Source of the DNA: Cytophagales bacterium
GTDB taxonomy: Bacteria; Bacteroidota; Bacteroidia; Cytophagales; JAAEPT01
Assembly (NCBI GenBank): GCA_024232295.1
Contig: JAAEPT010000123.1
Span: 24,487 to 88,486, forward strand
Reading direction: 5' to 3'
Length of the DNA stretch: 64,000 bases
Shown here: positions 49,836-60,322 of the stretch, in pieces
Layout: each line of letters starts with the position of its first letter
Numbering within the stretch: the stretch's first letter is position 1
Notes under the pieces: model-generated
Told to the model about the DNA's origin: nothing
The model's database searches: none
Seen by the model: only the letters and a program-made list of their open reading frames with translations
Program-made: the position numbers and the translations under genes

Positions 49836-50642
49836 TTAAGGATTAATTTGTTCACTTGTTTTACCAAAACGTCTTTCTCTGTTTTGATAGTCTATAATTG
49901 CCTTGAAAAATTCTTCTTTTGAAAAATCAGGCCATAAAGTTTCTGTTACATATATCTCAGAATAAGCAATTTCCCATAATAAAAAGTTGCTAATACGCAT
50001 TTCTCCACTTGTACGAATTAAAAGTTCTGGTTCATGTAAATGAGCAGTAGAAAGATGTTCTTGTATTATTTCCTGATCAATTTCTTGAGGAGATAAAGCT
50101 CCTTCGCTTACTTTCTCCGCAATAGATTGAATTGCGTTGGTGAGATCCCAACGACCACTATAACTAAGTGCTAAAGTTAATGTAAGTTGTGTATTGTTTT
50201 TTGTTTGTGCTTTTGCCCTTGATAAAGCTTTGCTACAGTTTCCAGGGAGTTTGTCCATTTCACCAATTGTATTGATAAATACTCCTTGTTTATCTAATTC
50301 ATCAATTTCTTTTTCAAGTGAAGAAACTAATAGTTGCATCAAAGCATTTATTTCCAGTTTAGGACGATTCCAATTTTCTGTAGAGAATGCATAGAGTGTA
50401 AGGTTTTTAATTCCTAATTCTACACATGCTTCCACTGTAGTACGTACTGTATTTACTCCATTTTTGTGTCCAAACGCACGAAGAGCACCTACTTTTTTAG
50501 CCCATCTACCATTACCATCCATAATAATGGCTACATGTTTAGGGATATTATCAAGGCTAATGTTGTCTTTTATGTTCATTCCTAATAAATGGCTGAAAAA
50601 CGAAAGTGCAAGATACAAAAAAAGCTTTGCTATGGTAAGCAA
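49836..50642 (-). CDS. uppS: Isoprenyl (undecaprenyl diphosphate) synthase
   Basis: PKHVAIIMDGNGRWAKKVGALRAFGHKNG, LTLYAFSTENWNRPK. Likely start is Met at MNIKDNISL. Confidence 0.95.
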   Translation of the reverse strand: MLTIAKLFLYLALSFFSHLLGMNIKDNISLDNIPKHVAIIMDGNGRWAKKVGALRAFGHKNGVNTVRTTVEACVELGIKNLTLYAFSTENWNRPKLEINALMQLLVSSLEKEIDELDKQGVFINTIGEMDKLPGNCSKALSRAKAQTKNNTQLTLTLALSYSGRWDLTNAIQSIAEKVSEGALSPQEIDQEIIQEHLSTAHLHEPELLIRTSGEMRISNFLLWEIAYSEIYVTETLWPDFSKEEFFKAIIDYQNRERRFGKTSEQINP

Positions 50643-50681
50643 AGCCTTATGAAATGATGATTTTTTTTGTAAGATTATTTT

Positions 50682-51392
50682 TTATCGAGAAGAACTTGGT
50701 GAAGAAGGATGTCCTGTCGGACAAGATTGTTTGTAAATGGTGTAACTGATGCTTACTCCTGTGTAGTAATACCAATCTTGTGTACTTGAGCTTGAAAGTC
50801 CACTGTCATCATTAAATCCATCTAAATCATCAGTAAATGTTCTGCGTGCACCAAGCTCAAACCCTAAATTCCAGTGTTTAGATAATTGATAACGAACCCC
50901 TATTCCAAACGGAATATTGAAGTACGTAGGCGAACTACCTCCCCATACAGCTGTGAGTCCCAAACCTCCAAAAAGGTATGGACTCATAAAAAAACGTCCT
51001 TTTAAATCTCGATAGTTAAAAAAGTTGTATTCTACTGTTCCAGCAATTTCAACAAAATCTGTAGAAAAAGATAATTTTCTGTTTTCTTGCAGTGCACCAT
51101 TTAAGACATACTTTTCATCTGCAGCAATTGATCCTCCTAATATACTGGCCTTAATTGATATTATTTCATTGTCAAAATTATGACGATAGAAAAATTGACC
51201 ACCTAGTTTTGGTGTATTTAAATTTACATTTTCATATAAGTCACCAGTATATGTCAAAACACCAACACTCAGTCCAAACTCCATGCTTTTGTTTAAGCTA
51301 GCAAATTGGGCATTACTTGAATGAAAAGAAAATAAGGCAAAAAAAAGAGGGAACCAATAATGAAGCCCCTCTTTTGAGAATATTTTGTACAT
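50682..51392 (-). CDS. DUF6089/PorG-like outer membrane barrel protein
   Basis: FGLSVGVLTYTGDLYENVNLNTPKLGGQFFYRHNFDNE; start of uppS-bamA neighbourhood. Confidence 0.75.
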   Translation of the reverse strand: MYKIFSKEGLHYWFPLFFALFSFHSSNAQFASLNKSMEFGLSVGVLTYTGDLYENVNLNTPKLGGQFFYRHNFDNEIISIKASILGGSIAADEKYVLNGALQENRKLSFSTDFVEIAGTVEYNFFNYRDLKGRFFMSPYLFGGLGLTAVWGGSSPTYFNIPFGIGVRYQLSKHWNLGFELGARRTFTDDLDGFNDDSGLSSSSTQDWYYYTGVSISYTIYKQSCPTGHPSSPSSSR

Positions 51393-51410
51393 AAATCTTT
51401 ATATAATAGA

Positions 51411-52394
51411 TTATCTATATTTAGGACAAATTACTTTAGGGTGTAAGATGTAATATAAGTGAAATCCAGTTACAATATACCAGTCGCTTCCTTTATCACC
51501 TCTAGGTCCAGCATTTGTTCCTCCTGCAAACACAGGTGAATAAGTGTAACCATCTCTTTCTAAAAGAGTTTCAGAGACTTCAATTGAACGATCATGCATT
51601 GCTACTACTAAACTATTTGGATCACCCAAAAGAGATTTGTCAAATTGTCCATCTGTAGTATTCGCAATAAAGTTTGTACCACCTACATCATCTAAATAAT
51701 CAAAGAACGTTGCTCTCCATCCAATCTCAAATGATAAATCGAAGTATTGGTGAATTTTATAACGTAGTCCCACCCCAAATGGTATAGATATTCTAAATTT
51801 TGAGTAACTTTTTCCTACTTCAAGTCCTTCTTGATTTGAGATATTTTGACCTTCTGTACCTAATGGTTGTAAGTCAACCCATTCTCCATTATATTCAGCT
51901 TTAGGTGCATGGTAATAAAAAGCAACACCAGCAAATCCATAAGGAGTAAAAGTAACGCGTCTTTTTAATCCTTTTCTATTTGCGAATAAATCGATCATTA
52001 CATCACCTTTAAGTTCGAAAATATCATTTCTGAAACTAAGATTTCTTTCATAACGACCAACATCTTCTGTTACTACAGAGCTTGCACTTTCTCTATCAGA
52101 ACCTTGAATACGACCATAAGAAAAAGCTCCTCTATATGACATACGTGGATGGAAACGGTATGTGTAAACAGCACCTAAATTCCAACGAGTAAATCGTAAA
52201 CTTGGACTTACTAAGTTTGATGCAGGGTCAAGATCTCCTACATAATTCATAGCATTCAAAGCTCCACCCCAACTTTGGTAGTGATTTCTTTTAGGAAATG
52301 CTTTGTGACGGTGACTTCTTTGTGCATAGGCCTCATTTGTTAATAATAAGATGCTAAAAATTAAGCCTATTGTGCATATTAAATTTCTTTTCAT
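51411..52394 (-). CDS. DUF6089-like outer membrane protein
   Basis: WGGALNAMNYVGDLDPASNLVSPSLRFTRWNLGAVYTYRFHPRMSYRG. Confidence 0.75.
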   Translation of the reverse strand: MKRNLICTIGLIFSILLLTNEAYAQRSHRHKAFPKRNHYQSWGGALNAMNYVGDLDPASNLVSPSLRFTRWNLGAVYTYRFHPRMSYRGAFSYGRIQGSDRESASSVVTEDVGRYERNLSFRNDIFELKGDVMIDLFANRKGLKRRVTFTPYGFAGVAFYYHAPKAEYNGEWVDLQPLGTEGQNISNQEGLEVGKSYSKFRISIPFGVGLRYKIHQYFDLSFEIGWRATFFDYLDDVGGTNFIANTTDGQFDKSLLGDPNSLVVAMHDRSIEVSETLLERDGYTYSPVFAGGTNAGPRGDKGSDWYIVTGFHLYYILHPKVICPKYR

Positions 52395-52454
52395 AACCTC
52401 TGTTTTTTACTTCTAAGTCCATCATTTTGAAGGATTAGAAACGAAATATACATA

Positions 52455-52462
52455 CAAATATA
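52455..52462 (-). promoter_or_regulatory. Bacteroidota -7 element upstream of DUF6089 gene
   Basis: Minus-strand TATATTTG (CAAATATA on plus) fits TAnnTTTG ~60 nt before the start at 52394. Confidence 0.5.
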
Positions 52463-52486
52463 TCAAATAACAATGTAATCTAAAAA

Positions 52487-53371
52487 CTAATTTCGAGAAT
52501 CTAGTCCCCAATTTAATTTACTACGTAATGTGTTGAAATAATTTACCTCAGAAAGTTCTACTAATTTTACCTTAAAATTTGCCTTAGTTAGAGACATTTC
52601 TGTCTCAGCAGTAACAACTTTTGAACGAGAATCTAATGATACTAAAAAGTTGTCACTACGTCCCTCTACCTGAAAGCGAATTTCACTTGTATCAGGAATA
52701 ATCATTGGACGCACATTCAGGTTATGAGGATTGATTGGAGAGATGATAAAGTTATTTGTATTTGGCATAACCAAAGGTCCTCCACAACTTATAGAATATG
52801 CTGTACTCCCTGTTGGAGTAGAAACAATTAATCCATCTGCCCAATAAGAATTTAAGAATAAATCATTTACATAAGTGTGAATAATAATCATAGAAGAGGT
52901 ATCTCTTTTAGTAATTACAAATTCATTCAACCCAAAATTTAAGTCATCAAATAAATTATCTGGTGTATGAAGTTGCACTAAAATTCTTTCATCTATTCTA
53001 TAATTGTTTGATAATAAGCTACTCAATGTTTCTCTGATAGAATCAAGTGGAATTGTTGCAAGAAAACCTAATCTTCCTGCATTAATACCAACAATTGGAA
53101 TATCTCTATCTTTAATATAAGTTGCAGATTCTAGTAATGTTCCATCCCCACCAATGCTAAAACAAAAATGAGTTTCATCTAAGCATTTAGCAGTGTGATC
53201 GAGAAATGTGTAGTATTCTTTTTGGATAACTTGATTTTCTCTAAGGTCTTTATAGAAATGCTCTACAATGTATATGTCACTTCCTAATTTGTCTAGCTCA
53301 CTTAATAATAGCTGAACAAAAGGGTAGCATTCTTTTTTTAGAAAGGTTTTTCCTACAATGGCAACTTTCAT
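52487..53371 (-). CDS. nadK: NAD kinase
   Basis: CFSIGGDGTLLESATYI, GINAGRLGFLATI, TPTGSTAYSISCGGPLV. Confidence 0.95.
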   Translation of the reverse strand: MKVAIVGKTFLKKECYPFVQLLLSELDKLGSDIYIVEHFYKDLRENQVIQKEYYTFLDHTAKCLDETHFCFSIGGDGTLLESATYIKDRDIPIVGINAGRLGFLATIPLDSIRETLSSLLSNNYRIDERILVQLHTPDNLFDDLNFGLNEFVITKRDTSSMIIIHTYVNDLFLNSYWADGLIVSTPTGSTAYSISCGGPLVMPNTNNFIISPINPHNLNVRPMIIPDTSEIRFQVEGRSDNFLVSLDSRSKVVTAETEMSLTKANFKVKLVELSEVNYFNTLRSKLNWGLDSRN

Positions 53372-53373
53372 AG

Positions 53374-54036
53374 TTAAATATTTAAAAAATTGAGAAGGTT
53401 GTCTAATTTATCTTGTTCGTTGTTATACGATAAGTCTCGGTGAAAGGTAGCTTCTATTGAAAATGAATGACGTTCAAAACTTGCAATTACATTATCAATA
53501 GAACGCTGATTTAGTTTTATAACTACATTAATATAGTTAGTTTCATCATTATCCTGTGTATGTGTGCTTAGTATTTTTACACCATTTGATTCGATGATAT
53601 GACTGATTTCTTCAAGAGAATAGTCATGTTCTTTCATTTTAAGAATAATAACTGCACCTATATTTTTGAAGGAAGAAATGTTGGATAAACTATTGATCAC
53701 CTCATCACTAGTAATAGCTCCCAGATATTCTCTCTCTTCTGTAGTGACTGGGACAATACTGATATTGTATTCTGATAAATAGTGAATCGCATCATGAATC
53801 AAGCTATTAGGTTTGATAAACACATCAGTATAAATGGGAGGGAAGGTAGTGAGTGTTGTATTGTAGTCATAAACTTCTAACAATGCACTCTCAGGAATAA
53901 GTCCTAAAAAAAAAGATCCATCAACCAAAGGTAGGTGATGGACTTTATAATCTTCCATCCAATCCAAAGCTTGTTGAACACTATCTTCTTTTGATAAACA
54001 AGGAAGTACAGTATTTAAGTGTTCTGAAGCAATCAT
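53374..54036 (-). CDS. CBS-domain protein
   Basis: Two CBS-like segments (ALDWMEDYKVHHLPLVDGSFFLGLI; SIVPVTTEEREYLGAITSDEV). Confidence 0.85.
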   Translation of the reverse strand: MIASEHLNTVLPCLSKEDSVQQALDWMEDYKVHHLPLVDGSFFLGLIPESALLEVYDYNTTLTTFPPIYTDVFIKPNSLIHDAIHYLSEYNISIVPVTTEEREYLGAITSDEVINSLSNISSFKNIGAVIILKMKEHDYSLEEISHIIESNGVKILSTHTQDNDETNYINVVIKLNQRSIDNVIASFERHSFSIEATFHRDLSYNNEQDKLDNLLNFLNI

Positions 54037-54058
54037 ATAGGATTGGGTGTTTTATTTT

Positions 54059-54814
54059 TTAATTATTTTTTAAGAATCTCTTTAAGATCTCATTGAACTT
54101 TTGTGGTCTTTCCATCATTGGAGCATGACAACATTTATCAATGAATGTGAGTTCTGTCTTAGGAATTAATCTATTGAATTCATGTGCTACAAAAGGAGGT
54201 GTAATTGTATCATTTAATCCCCATACTAACAAAGTAGGAGCTTTAATGTTTACAATATCATCTGCCATGTTATTACGTTGAGCAGATTTTGCAATAGAAA
54301 TAATTCGTAGACACTTTGCATTACTTTTTGTAGTTGCAAAAACATGATCTACCAATTCTTCCGTTGCTACTGCTGGATCATAGAATGTATATCCTACTTT
54401 CTCTCTAATAAACTCATAATTCCCTCTTTTAGGAAAAGAACTACCCATAGAGTTTTCATAAAGACCAGAGCTTCCAGTTAATACAAGACGCTTAACTTGC
54501 TCTGGGTGTTTTAATATATAAGAAAGGCTAATATGTCCTCCCAAAGAGTTTCCAATTAATGTAAAATCGCTTAACCCTTTTAGAGAGACAAATCTCTCAA
54601 CAAATTCTGTCAAACCTTTAATACCAGCTTTCCTTAAAGGCATATCGTAAATAGGCATCAAAGGAATGATTACACGATATTCATCTTTAAAGCCATTAAT
54701 TACTTCGTCCCAATTGCTCAAAGCCCCAAATAGACCATGGAGTAATAGTAAAGTTTCTCCTTGTCCTTCATCTATATATTGGAACTCTCCTTCTTCTTTA
54801 ATTGCAAACGCCAT
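54059..54814 (-). CDS. Alpha/beta hydrolase
   Basis: LLLHGLFGALSNWDEV, LIGNSLGGHISL. Confidence 0.9.
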   Translation of the reverse strand: MAFAIKEEGEFQYIDEGQGETLLLLHGLFGALSNWDEVINGFKDEYRVIIPLMPIYDMPLRKAGIKGLTEFVERFVSLKGLSDFTLIGNSLGGHISLSYILKHPEQVKRLVLTGSSGLYENSMGSSFPKRGNYEFIREKVGYTFYDPAVATEELVDHVFATTKSNAKCLRIISIAKSAQRNNMADDIVNIKAPTLLVWGLNDTITPPFVAHEFNRLIPKTELTFIDKCCHAPMMERPQKFNEILKRFLKNN

Positions 54815-54939
54815 ATTCTAATATTAAAAGGTAATATTTTACAATGATGTGCAATTTAAAACAAAAAATATTAATTTTTGTATATGTTGATGGGATTTCT
54901 TTACTCAAATAAGGCTTGAACTTATTTTTATGACTTTTT

Positions 54940-55509
54940 TTATTGTTTGATATTATTGATTGTTAGCCAATTATGTAGTATTTCTAATCCTTGTTCTGAT
55001 AATATGGATTCTGGGTGAAATTGTAATCCAGTAATGGGTTTGTACTTGTGTTGTAGTGCCATTATTTCTCCCTCTTCTGTCCATGCTGAAGGAATTAAAT
55101 CATCATTTAAGTTAGTAGCAACCAAAGAATGATAACGAACAACTCTTAAATCTTTCTTAATATCTTTGAAAATGCCTTTTCTTGAATGTTTAATCAAAGA
55201 ACATTTTCCGTGCATAGGACGAGTAGCATGTATGATTTTTGCACCAAATTGTAATGCAATGGCTTGATGTCCTAAGCAAATTCCTAAAATAGGTAGCTTA
55301 TCTTGAAAGTAATTTAGTACTTCTAATAAATTTCCTGCTTTTTGAGGGGTTTCTGGGCCTGGAGAGAGTACAATGCCTTGATATTCATACTTAATAATTT
55401 CAATTAAAGGAATGTCATTCCTAAATACTTTGATTTCTATATTAAGTTGTTTAAAATAATCAACTAAGTTGTAGGTGAAAGAATCAAAATTATCGAGCAA
55501 TAAAATCAT
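54940..55509 (-). CDS. pabA: Anthranilate/aminodeoxychorismate synthase component II
   Basis: LLDNFDSFTYNLVDYF, LSPGPETPQKAG, ILGICLGHQAIALQFG, GLQFHPESI. Confidence 0.9.
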   Translation of the reverse strand: MILLLDNFDSFTYNLVDYFKQLNIEIKVFRNDIPLIEIIKYEYQGIVLSPGPETPQKAGNLLEVLNYFQDKLPILGICLGHQAIALQFGAKIIHATRPMHGKCSLIKHSRKGIFKDIKKDLRVVRYHSLVATNLNDDLIPSAWTEEGEIMALQHKYKPITGLQFHPESILSEQGLEILHNWLTINNIKQ

Positions 55510-56153
55510 TATTTTTTATCTAGTAATTCGTTGATGTTCTTTACTAAATCTTGTGAAAATGGTAATAATTGAGATACAAAATCAATAAGTACAGGGCTGT
55601 AATCTACTACGTAAGGGTATAATATTGCTCCTTGTGTTGCTTCAATTGGTAGACTTAAGTGAGCTTTATTTGTTAGCCATAAGATTACACTTAATCCAAA
55701 TGCCCATTTGAGCATTCCAAGTAAAGCTCCTCCAATGTTATCTACTACTCCTAAAAGTGTGACATCAATTATTTTTTTGAGTCCTTTCCCAATCAATGCG
55801 ACCAAAATCATAATCAATCCAAAAATTCCTAGAATGGCTAATAATGGAACCAATTTGTTGTCTTCTCCAACAAGAGGTTTGATTAACTCTACTCCTTCAT
55901 CAAAAAAACTAAAAGCACCAACTGTTGCTGCAATAAACGCAAATACTGTAGCGAATTCCATTAGTAGTCCTTTTTTGTATCCCTTATATGCACCAAATGC
56001 CAAAGGAACCAAGATTAGTATATCAATCGTCTTCATGGTGATAGTGTTGATTATTGAAACAAGGTGGTCTAAAAAATAAAACCCTCTATTGTTAGATATA
56101 GAGAGTTTTACGTTAATTCTATTGATTAAGTAACTGCTTTGTTGTTGTTGCAA
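55509..56153 (-). CDS. CvpA-family membrane protein
   Basis: IDILILVPLAFGAYKGYKKGLLMEFATVFAFI. Likely start is internal Met (MKTIDIL). Confidence 0.85.
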   Translation of the reverse strand: MQQQQSSYLINRINVKLSISNNRGFYFLDHLVSIINTITMKTIDILILVPLAFGAYKGYKKGLLMEFATVFAFIAATVGAFSFFDEGVELIKPLVGEDNKLVPLLAILGIFGLIMILVALIGKGLKKIIDVTLLGVVDNIGGALLGMLKWAFGLSVILWLTNKAHLSLPIEATQGAILYPYVVDYSPVLIDFVSQLLPFSQDLVKNINELLDKK

Positions 56154-56568
56154 TTACTTTCCCTTCAGCCTTTCCAGCCAATTCTTTGGTTGCTACTCCC
56201 ATTACTTTTCCCATATCAGAAGGACCAGAAGCACCTACTTTTTCAATGATTGCTTGAATAGCTTCTTTTACTTCAGCTTCATCCATCATTTTTGGTAAAT
56301 ACTCCTCGATGATATTTGCTTCAAAAACCTCAACAGCTTTTAAATCTTCACGATTTTGTTGCTCATATATTTCAGCAGAATCTTTACGTTGTTTTACTGC
56401 TTTTAATAGAAGCTTTACTTCTTGTTCTTCTGTAAGAGTCTCTACATTCTCCTCTTTTTCAGCTAATAAAATCAATGATTTGATAGCTCTTAAAGCTTTA
56501 AGTTTGTCTTTCTCTTTTGCCAACATTGCTTTTTTCATGTCAGCTTCTACTTGTTTTCTTAGACTCAT
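56119..56568 (-). CDS. yqeY: GatB/YqeY domain protein
   Basis: MSLRKQVEADMKKAMLAKEKDKLKALRAIKS...GKVMGVATKELAGKAEGK. Start trimmed from 56634. Confidence 0.9.
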   Translation of the reverse strand: MSLRKQVEADMKKAMLAKEKDKLKALRAIKSLILLAEKEENVETLTEEQEVKLLLKAVKQRKDSAEIYEQQNREDLKAVEVFEANIIEEYLPKMMDEAEVKEAIQAIIEKVGASGPSDMGKVMGVATKELAGKAEGKVIATTTKQLLNQ

Positions 56569-56659
56569 AAACTTAAAAGTTTTATTTTTGTAATTATTAA
56601 GTAAAGGTATAAAGATACATTTTCTTTGCCTCATTCACTAAGGATAAGTACTAATTTCT

Positions 56660-57373
56660 ATGACTAGATTAAGTGTAAATGTTAATAAAATAGCTACGCT
56701 AAGAAATGCTAGAGGAGGAGATAATCCAAATTTGGTAAAAGTAGCATTGGATTGTGAGCGTTTTGGTGCTCAAGGAATTACTGTTCATCCTCGACCAGAT
56801 GAAAGACATATTCGTTATCAAGATGTACTTGATTTGAACGAAGTCATCACTACAGAATTTAATATTGAAGGAAATCCTGATGAACGTTTTATTGAGCTAG
56901 TAAAAGAAGTGAAGCCAGCTCAAGTAACATTAGTGCCTGATGCTGAAGATGCAATTACTTCAAATGCTGGTTGGGATACAATTGCAAATAAAGATCACTT
57001 GAAAGAATTAGTAAATACTTTCAAAGAAGATGGAATTAGAGTTTCAATTTTTGTGGATCCTGACCCAAAAATGGTAGAAGGTGCTTATGAAGTGGGAGCT
57101 GATAGAATAGAGCTTTACACAGAACCCTATGCTGAGGGATATTCTGATGATCGAGAAAAAGCAGTTGCTGATTATATCATTGCCGCGAAGAAAGCTGAAG
57201 AACTAGGTTTAGGTTTGAATGCAGGGCATGATTTAGATTTAGATAACTTGAGATATTTTGCCAAGCAAATTCCTAATTTGTTAGAGGTATCTATTGGTCA
57301 TGCATTAGTTTGTGATGCTTTGTACTATGGATTAGAGAATACAATTCAATTGTATAGAAGAGAATTAACATAA
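56660..57373 (+). CDS. pdxJ: Pyridoxine 5'-phosphate synthase
   Basis: [22 protein letters not shown]...[17 protein letters not shown]...[12 protein letters not shown]. Confidence 0.95.
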   Translation: MTRLSVNVNKIATLRNARGGDNPNLVKVALDCERFGAQGITVHPRPDERHIRYQDVLDLNEVITTEFNIEGNPDERFIELVKEVKPAQVTLVPDAEDAITSNAGWDTIANKDHLKELVNTFKEDGIRVSIFVDPDPKMVEGAYEVGADRIELYTEPYAEGYSDDREKAVADYIIAAKKAEELGLGLNAGHDLDLDNLRYFAKQIPNLLEVSIGHALVCDALYYGLENTIQLYRRELT

Positions 57374-57381
57374 GAATTTTA

Positions 57382-58149
57382 TTGGTTATGAAATTAAATT
57401 ATAGAGTAGAGGGTGAAGGCACTCCTATGATTATTTTACATGGTCTTTTTGGAGCATTAGATAATTGGCTTTCATTAGCTAAGATTTTTGCCAAAGGAGG
57501 TAAAAAAGTTTATTTAGTTGATCAAAGAAATCATGGTAAATCTCCACATAGTGAAGAACATCATTATCATGCAATGGCTGATGATTTGAACGAATTTATT
57601 GAAGATCACCAAATTGAACAACCACTAATTGTTGGACATTCCATGGGAGGGAAGACACTTATGCGTTTTTCAGTGAAGTATCCAGAAAAACTGTCCAAGA
57701 TGATTATTGTGGATATTGCTCCTCGTTATTATCCAATTCATCACCGAACAATTATTGATGGTTTGAAAGCGGTGAAGGTAGAAACTGTGAAAACTAGAAG
57801 GGAAGCAGAAAAGCGTCTTGAACCTTTTGTGAAAGAATTGGGGTTACGTCAATTTTTGCTAAAAAATATGGTGAGAACAGGAGATCATTATGCTTGGAAG
57901 GTTAATTTATCTGTGATTGATCAAGAGATTGAAAATATTGGAGAAGCTTTGCCTATAAAGGCTGTTTGCAATGTTCCTGTATTATTCTTGAGTGGTGGTG
58001 CTTCTGATTATGTGAAAGAAGAAGATCATTCTCATATTTTGAAGCATTTTCCAAATGCTAGTTTTAAAGTACTTGAAGGAGCTGGACACTGGTTACATGC
58101 TGAGAAACCACAGGAAACAATTTCAATTATAGAGGATTATTTCTCATAA
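57382..58149 (+). CDS. Alpha/beta hydrolase (YbfF-like)
   Basis: IILHGLFGALDNWLSLAKIFA, VGHSMGGKTLM. Confidence 0.9.
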   Translation: MVMKLNYRVEGEGTPMIILHGLFGALDNWLSLAKIFAKGGKKVYLVDQRNHGKSPHSEEHHYHAMADDLNEFIEDHQIEQPLIVGHSMGGKTLMRFSVKYPEKLSKMIIVDIAPRYYPIHHRTIIDGLKAVKVETVKTRREAEKRLEPFVKELGLRQFLLKNMVRTGDHYAWKVNLSVIDQEIENIGEALPIKAVCNVPVLFLSGGASDYVKEEDHSHILKHFPNASFKVLEGAGHWLHAEKPQETISIIEDYFS

Positions 58150-58159
58150 AAAATTAAAA

Positions 58160-58882
58160 GTGTCTGAACAAACAAAAAATAAGATCACACTCTTTTTATT
58201 ACCCACTGTTTTAGCCCCTAAAACAGAAAAAGAGGTATTAGCTCCCCATGTTTTAGAAACGATTAAGGAACTTGATTGTTTCTTGGTAGAAAATATACGT
58301 TCTGCTCGTAGATTTATTAGCTCTTTACGACTGGGTAAAGTGATTGAGGATTTACAGTTTGAGGTGGTTGATAAAAAGACTAAGCCAGAAGTAATTGATA
58401 AGATTTTCAAGAAGTTTAAAGGAAAGGATATTGGTGTTTTGTCTGAAGCTGGTTGTCCCGGTGTAGCAGATCCAGGAGCATTGGCTGTGGCTTATGCTCA
58501 TAGGAAAGAGATCAAGGTTGTTCCTTTGGTAGGACCATCTTCTATACTGTTGTCTTTGATGGCTTCAGGTATGAATGGACAGTCTTTTGCATTTCATGGT
58601 TATTTGCCAATTGATAAAAAAGATAGGGTTTTGAAAATTAAAGAGTTGGAGAAAAATCTTTACCATAAAAATCAAACTCAACTATTTATTGAAACTCCTT
58701 TTCGAAATAATCAGTTGTTAAAAGACTTATTAGAAAACTGTCATAATAATACACTTTTGTGTGTTGCTTGTGATGTGACTAGTGAAGATGAATTTATTGA
58801 AACTCGTCCAGTTCATGAGTGGAAACAAAAGAAAGGTTTAGATTTTCATAAAAGACCAACAATATTTTTGTTAGGAAATTAA
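58160..58882 (+). CDS. SAM-dependent methyltransferase, RsmI/tetrapyrrole methylase-like
   Basis: GTG start; LSEAGCPGVADPGALAVAYAH, PLVGPSSILLSLMASGMNGQSFAFHGYLP. Confidence 0.85.
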   Translation: MSEQTKNKITLFLLPTVLAPKTEKEVLAPHVLETIKELDCFLVENIRSARRFISSLRLGKVIEDLQFEVVDKKTKPEVIDKIFKKFKGKDIGVLSEAGCPGVADPGALAVAYAHRKEIKVVPLVGPSSILLSLMASGMNGQSFAFHGYLPIDKKDRVLKIKELEKNLYHKNQTQLFIETPFRNNQLLKDLLENCHNNTLLCVACDVTSEDEFIETRPVHEWKQKKGLDFHKRPTIFLLGN

Positions 58883-58982
58883 TCATTATATATCTCTTAA
58901 AAAGTCTGAGGTTTCATATTGTGAAACTTAATTGTAATTTAGGGGTTCGTTTTGAAGACTTTAATAATAAAGAAAAAATAAT

Positions 58983-60239
58983 ATGCCATATTTATTTACA
59001 TCAGAGTCTGTGTCTGAAGGGCATCCAGATAAGATTGCAGACCAAATTTCAGATGCTTTAATTGATAATTTTTTAGCATTTGATAAAGAGTCTAAAGTTG
59101 CATGTGAAACTTTAGTAACTACTGGACAGGTAGTATTAGCAGGAGAGGTAAAGACATCAACATACTTGGATGTTCAAAAAATTGCGAGAGAAGTAATTAA
59201 TAAGATTGGATATACAAAAGGAGAATATCAATTTGATGGTAATTCTTGTGGAGTATTATCTGCTATTCATGAGCAATCTCAAGATATTAATAGAGGAATT
59301 GATAGAGTAACAAAAGAGGAACAAGGAGCTGGTGATCAAGGAATGATGTTTGGTTATGCAACAAATGAAACTCCAAACTATATGCCTTTGGCTTTAGAGT
59401 TGTCTCACTTGTTATTAAAGGAATTAGCTGTTCTTAGAAGAGAAGGAAAAGATATTGATTATTTGCGTCCAGATGCAAAAGCTCAAGTAACAATTGAATA
59501 CTCTGATGAGAATAAACCTTTGAGAATAGATGCAATTGTTGTTTCTACTCAGCATGATGATTTTGATATTGATGATGAACGTATGTTATCAAAAATCAAA
59601 GAAGATATTGTTTCTATCTTAGTTCCTAGAGTAAAGTCAAAATTACCAGAAGATGTTCAAACTTTGTTCAATGATGAGATTAAATACCATATTAACCCAA
59701 CAGGGAAATTTGTGATTGGTGGACCTCATGGAGATACAGGTTTAACTGGTAGAAAGATTATTGTTGATACTTATGGTGGTAAAGGTGCTCACGGTGGTGG
59801 TGCATTTTCTGGAAAAGATCCATCTAAGGTAGATCGTTCTGCAGCTTATGCAACTCGTCATATTGCAAAGAACTTAGTTGCTGCTGGTATTGCTGATGAA
59901 GTATTGGTACAAGTGTCTTATGCAATTGGAGTAGTAGAGCCAATGGGTGTTTTTGTAGATACTTATGGAACTGCCAAGGTTGATATGAATGATGGAGAAA
60001 TTGCAAAAATTGTAAGTGAAGTATTTGATATGCGTCCTTATGCTATTGAAGAGCGTTTGAAGTTAAGAAATCCTATTTATTCTGAAACTGCAGCTTATGG
60101 TCACATGGGTAGAACTTCTGAAATAGTAACCAAAGTCTTTACTTCTCCAGGAGGAGAGTCTGTAAGTCATCAAGTAGAATTGTTTACTTGGGAAAAATTA
60201 GACTATGTAGAGAAAGTAAAAGAAGCTTTTGGAAAATAA
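58983..60239 (+). CDS. metK: S-adenosylmethionine synthetase
   Basis: [55 protein letters not shown]. Confidence 0.97.
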   Translation: MPYLFTSESVSEGHPDKIADQISDALIDNFLAFDKESKVACETLVTTGQVVLAGEVKTSTYLDVQKIAREVINKIGYTKGEYQFDGNSCGVLSAIHEQSQDINRGIDRVTKEEQGAGDQGMMFGYATNETPNYMPLALELSHLLLKELAVLRREGKDIDYLRPDAKAQVTIEYSDENKPLRIDAIVVSTQHDDFDIDDERMLSKIKEDIVSILVPRVKSKLPEDVQTLFNDEIKYHINPTGKFVIGGPHGDTGLTGRKIIVDTYGGKGAHGGGAFSGKDPSKVDRSAAYATRHIAKNLVAAGIADEVLVQVSYAIGVVEPMGVFVDTYGTAKVDMNDGEIAKIVSEVFDMRPYAIEERLKLRNPIYSETAAYGHMGRTSEIVTKVFTSPGGESVSHQVELFTWEKLDYVEKVKEAFGK

Positions 60240-60260
60240 TATATATCTAATTGTATAGAT

Positions 60261-60299
60261 AATAAAAAAGGTGTTCATTTTTGAGACACCTTTTTTATT
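60261..60299. terminator. Bidirectional terminator between metK and hemA
   Basis: 14-bp perfect arms AATAAAAAAGGTGT / ACACCTTTTTTATT. Confidence 0.85.
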
Positions 60300-60322
60300 G
60301 TTTAATATATTTTGTTAAGGAC

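Noticed and set aside
55708-56079. 123-aa plus-strand ORF antisense to the CvpA-like gene
   Set aside because: Opposite a hydrophobic CvpA-family gene; Pro/Ser/Asn-rich composition is a typical antisense artefact.
58144-58410. 88-aa minus-strand ORF at the start of the methyltransferase gene
   Set aside because: Overlaps a well-supported plus-strand gene whose GTG start explains the region.
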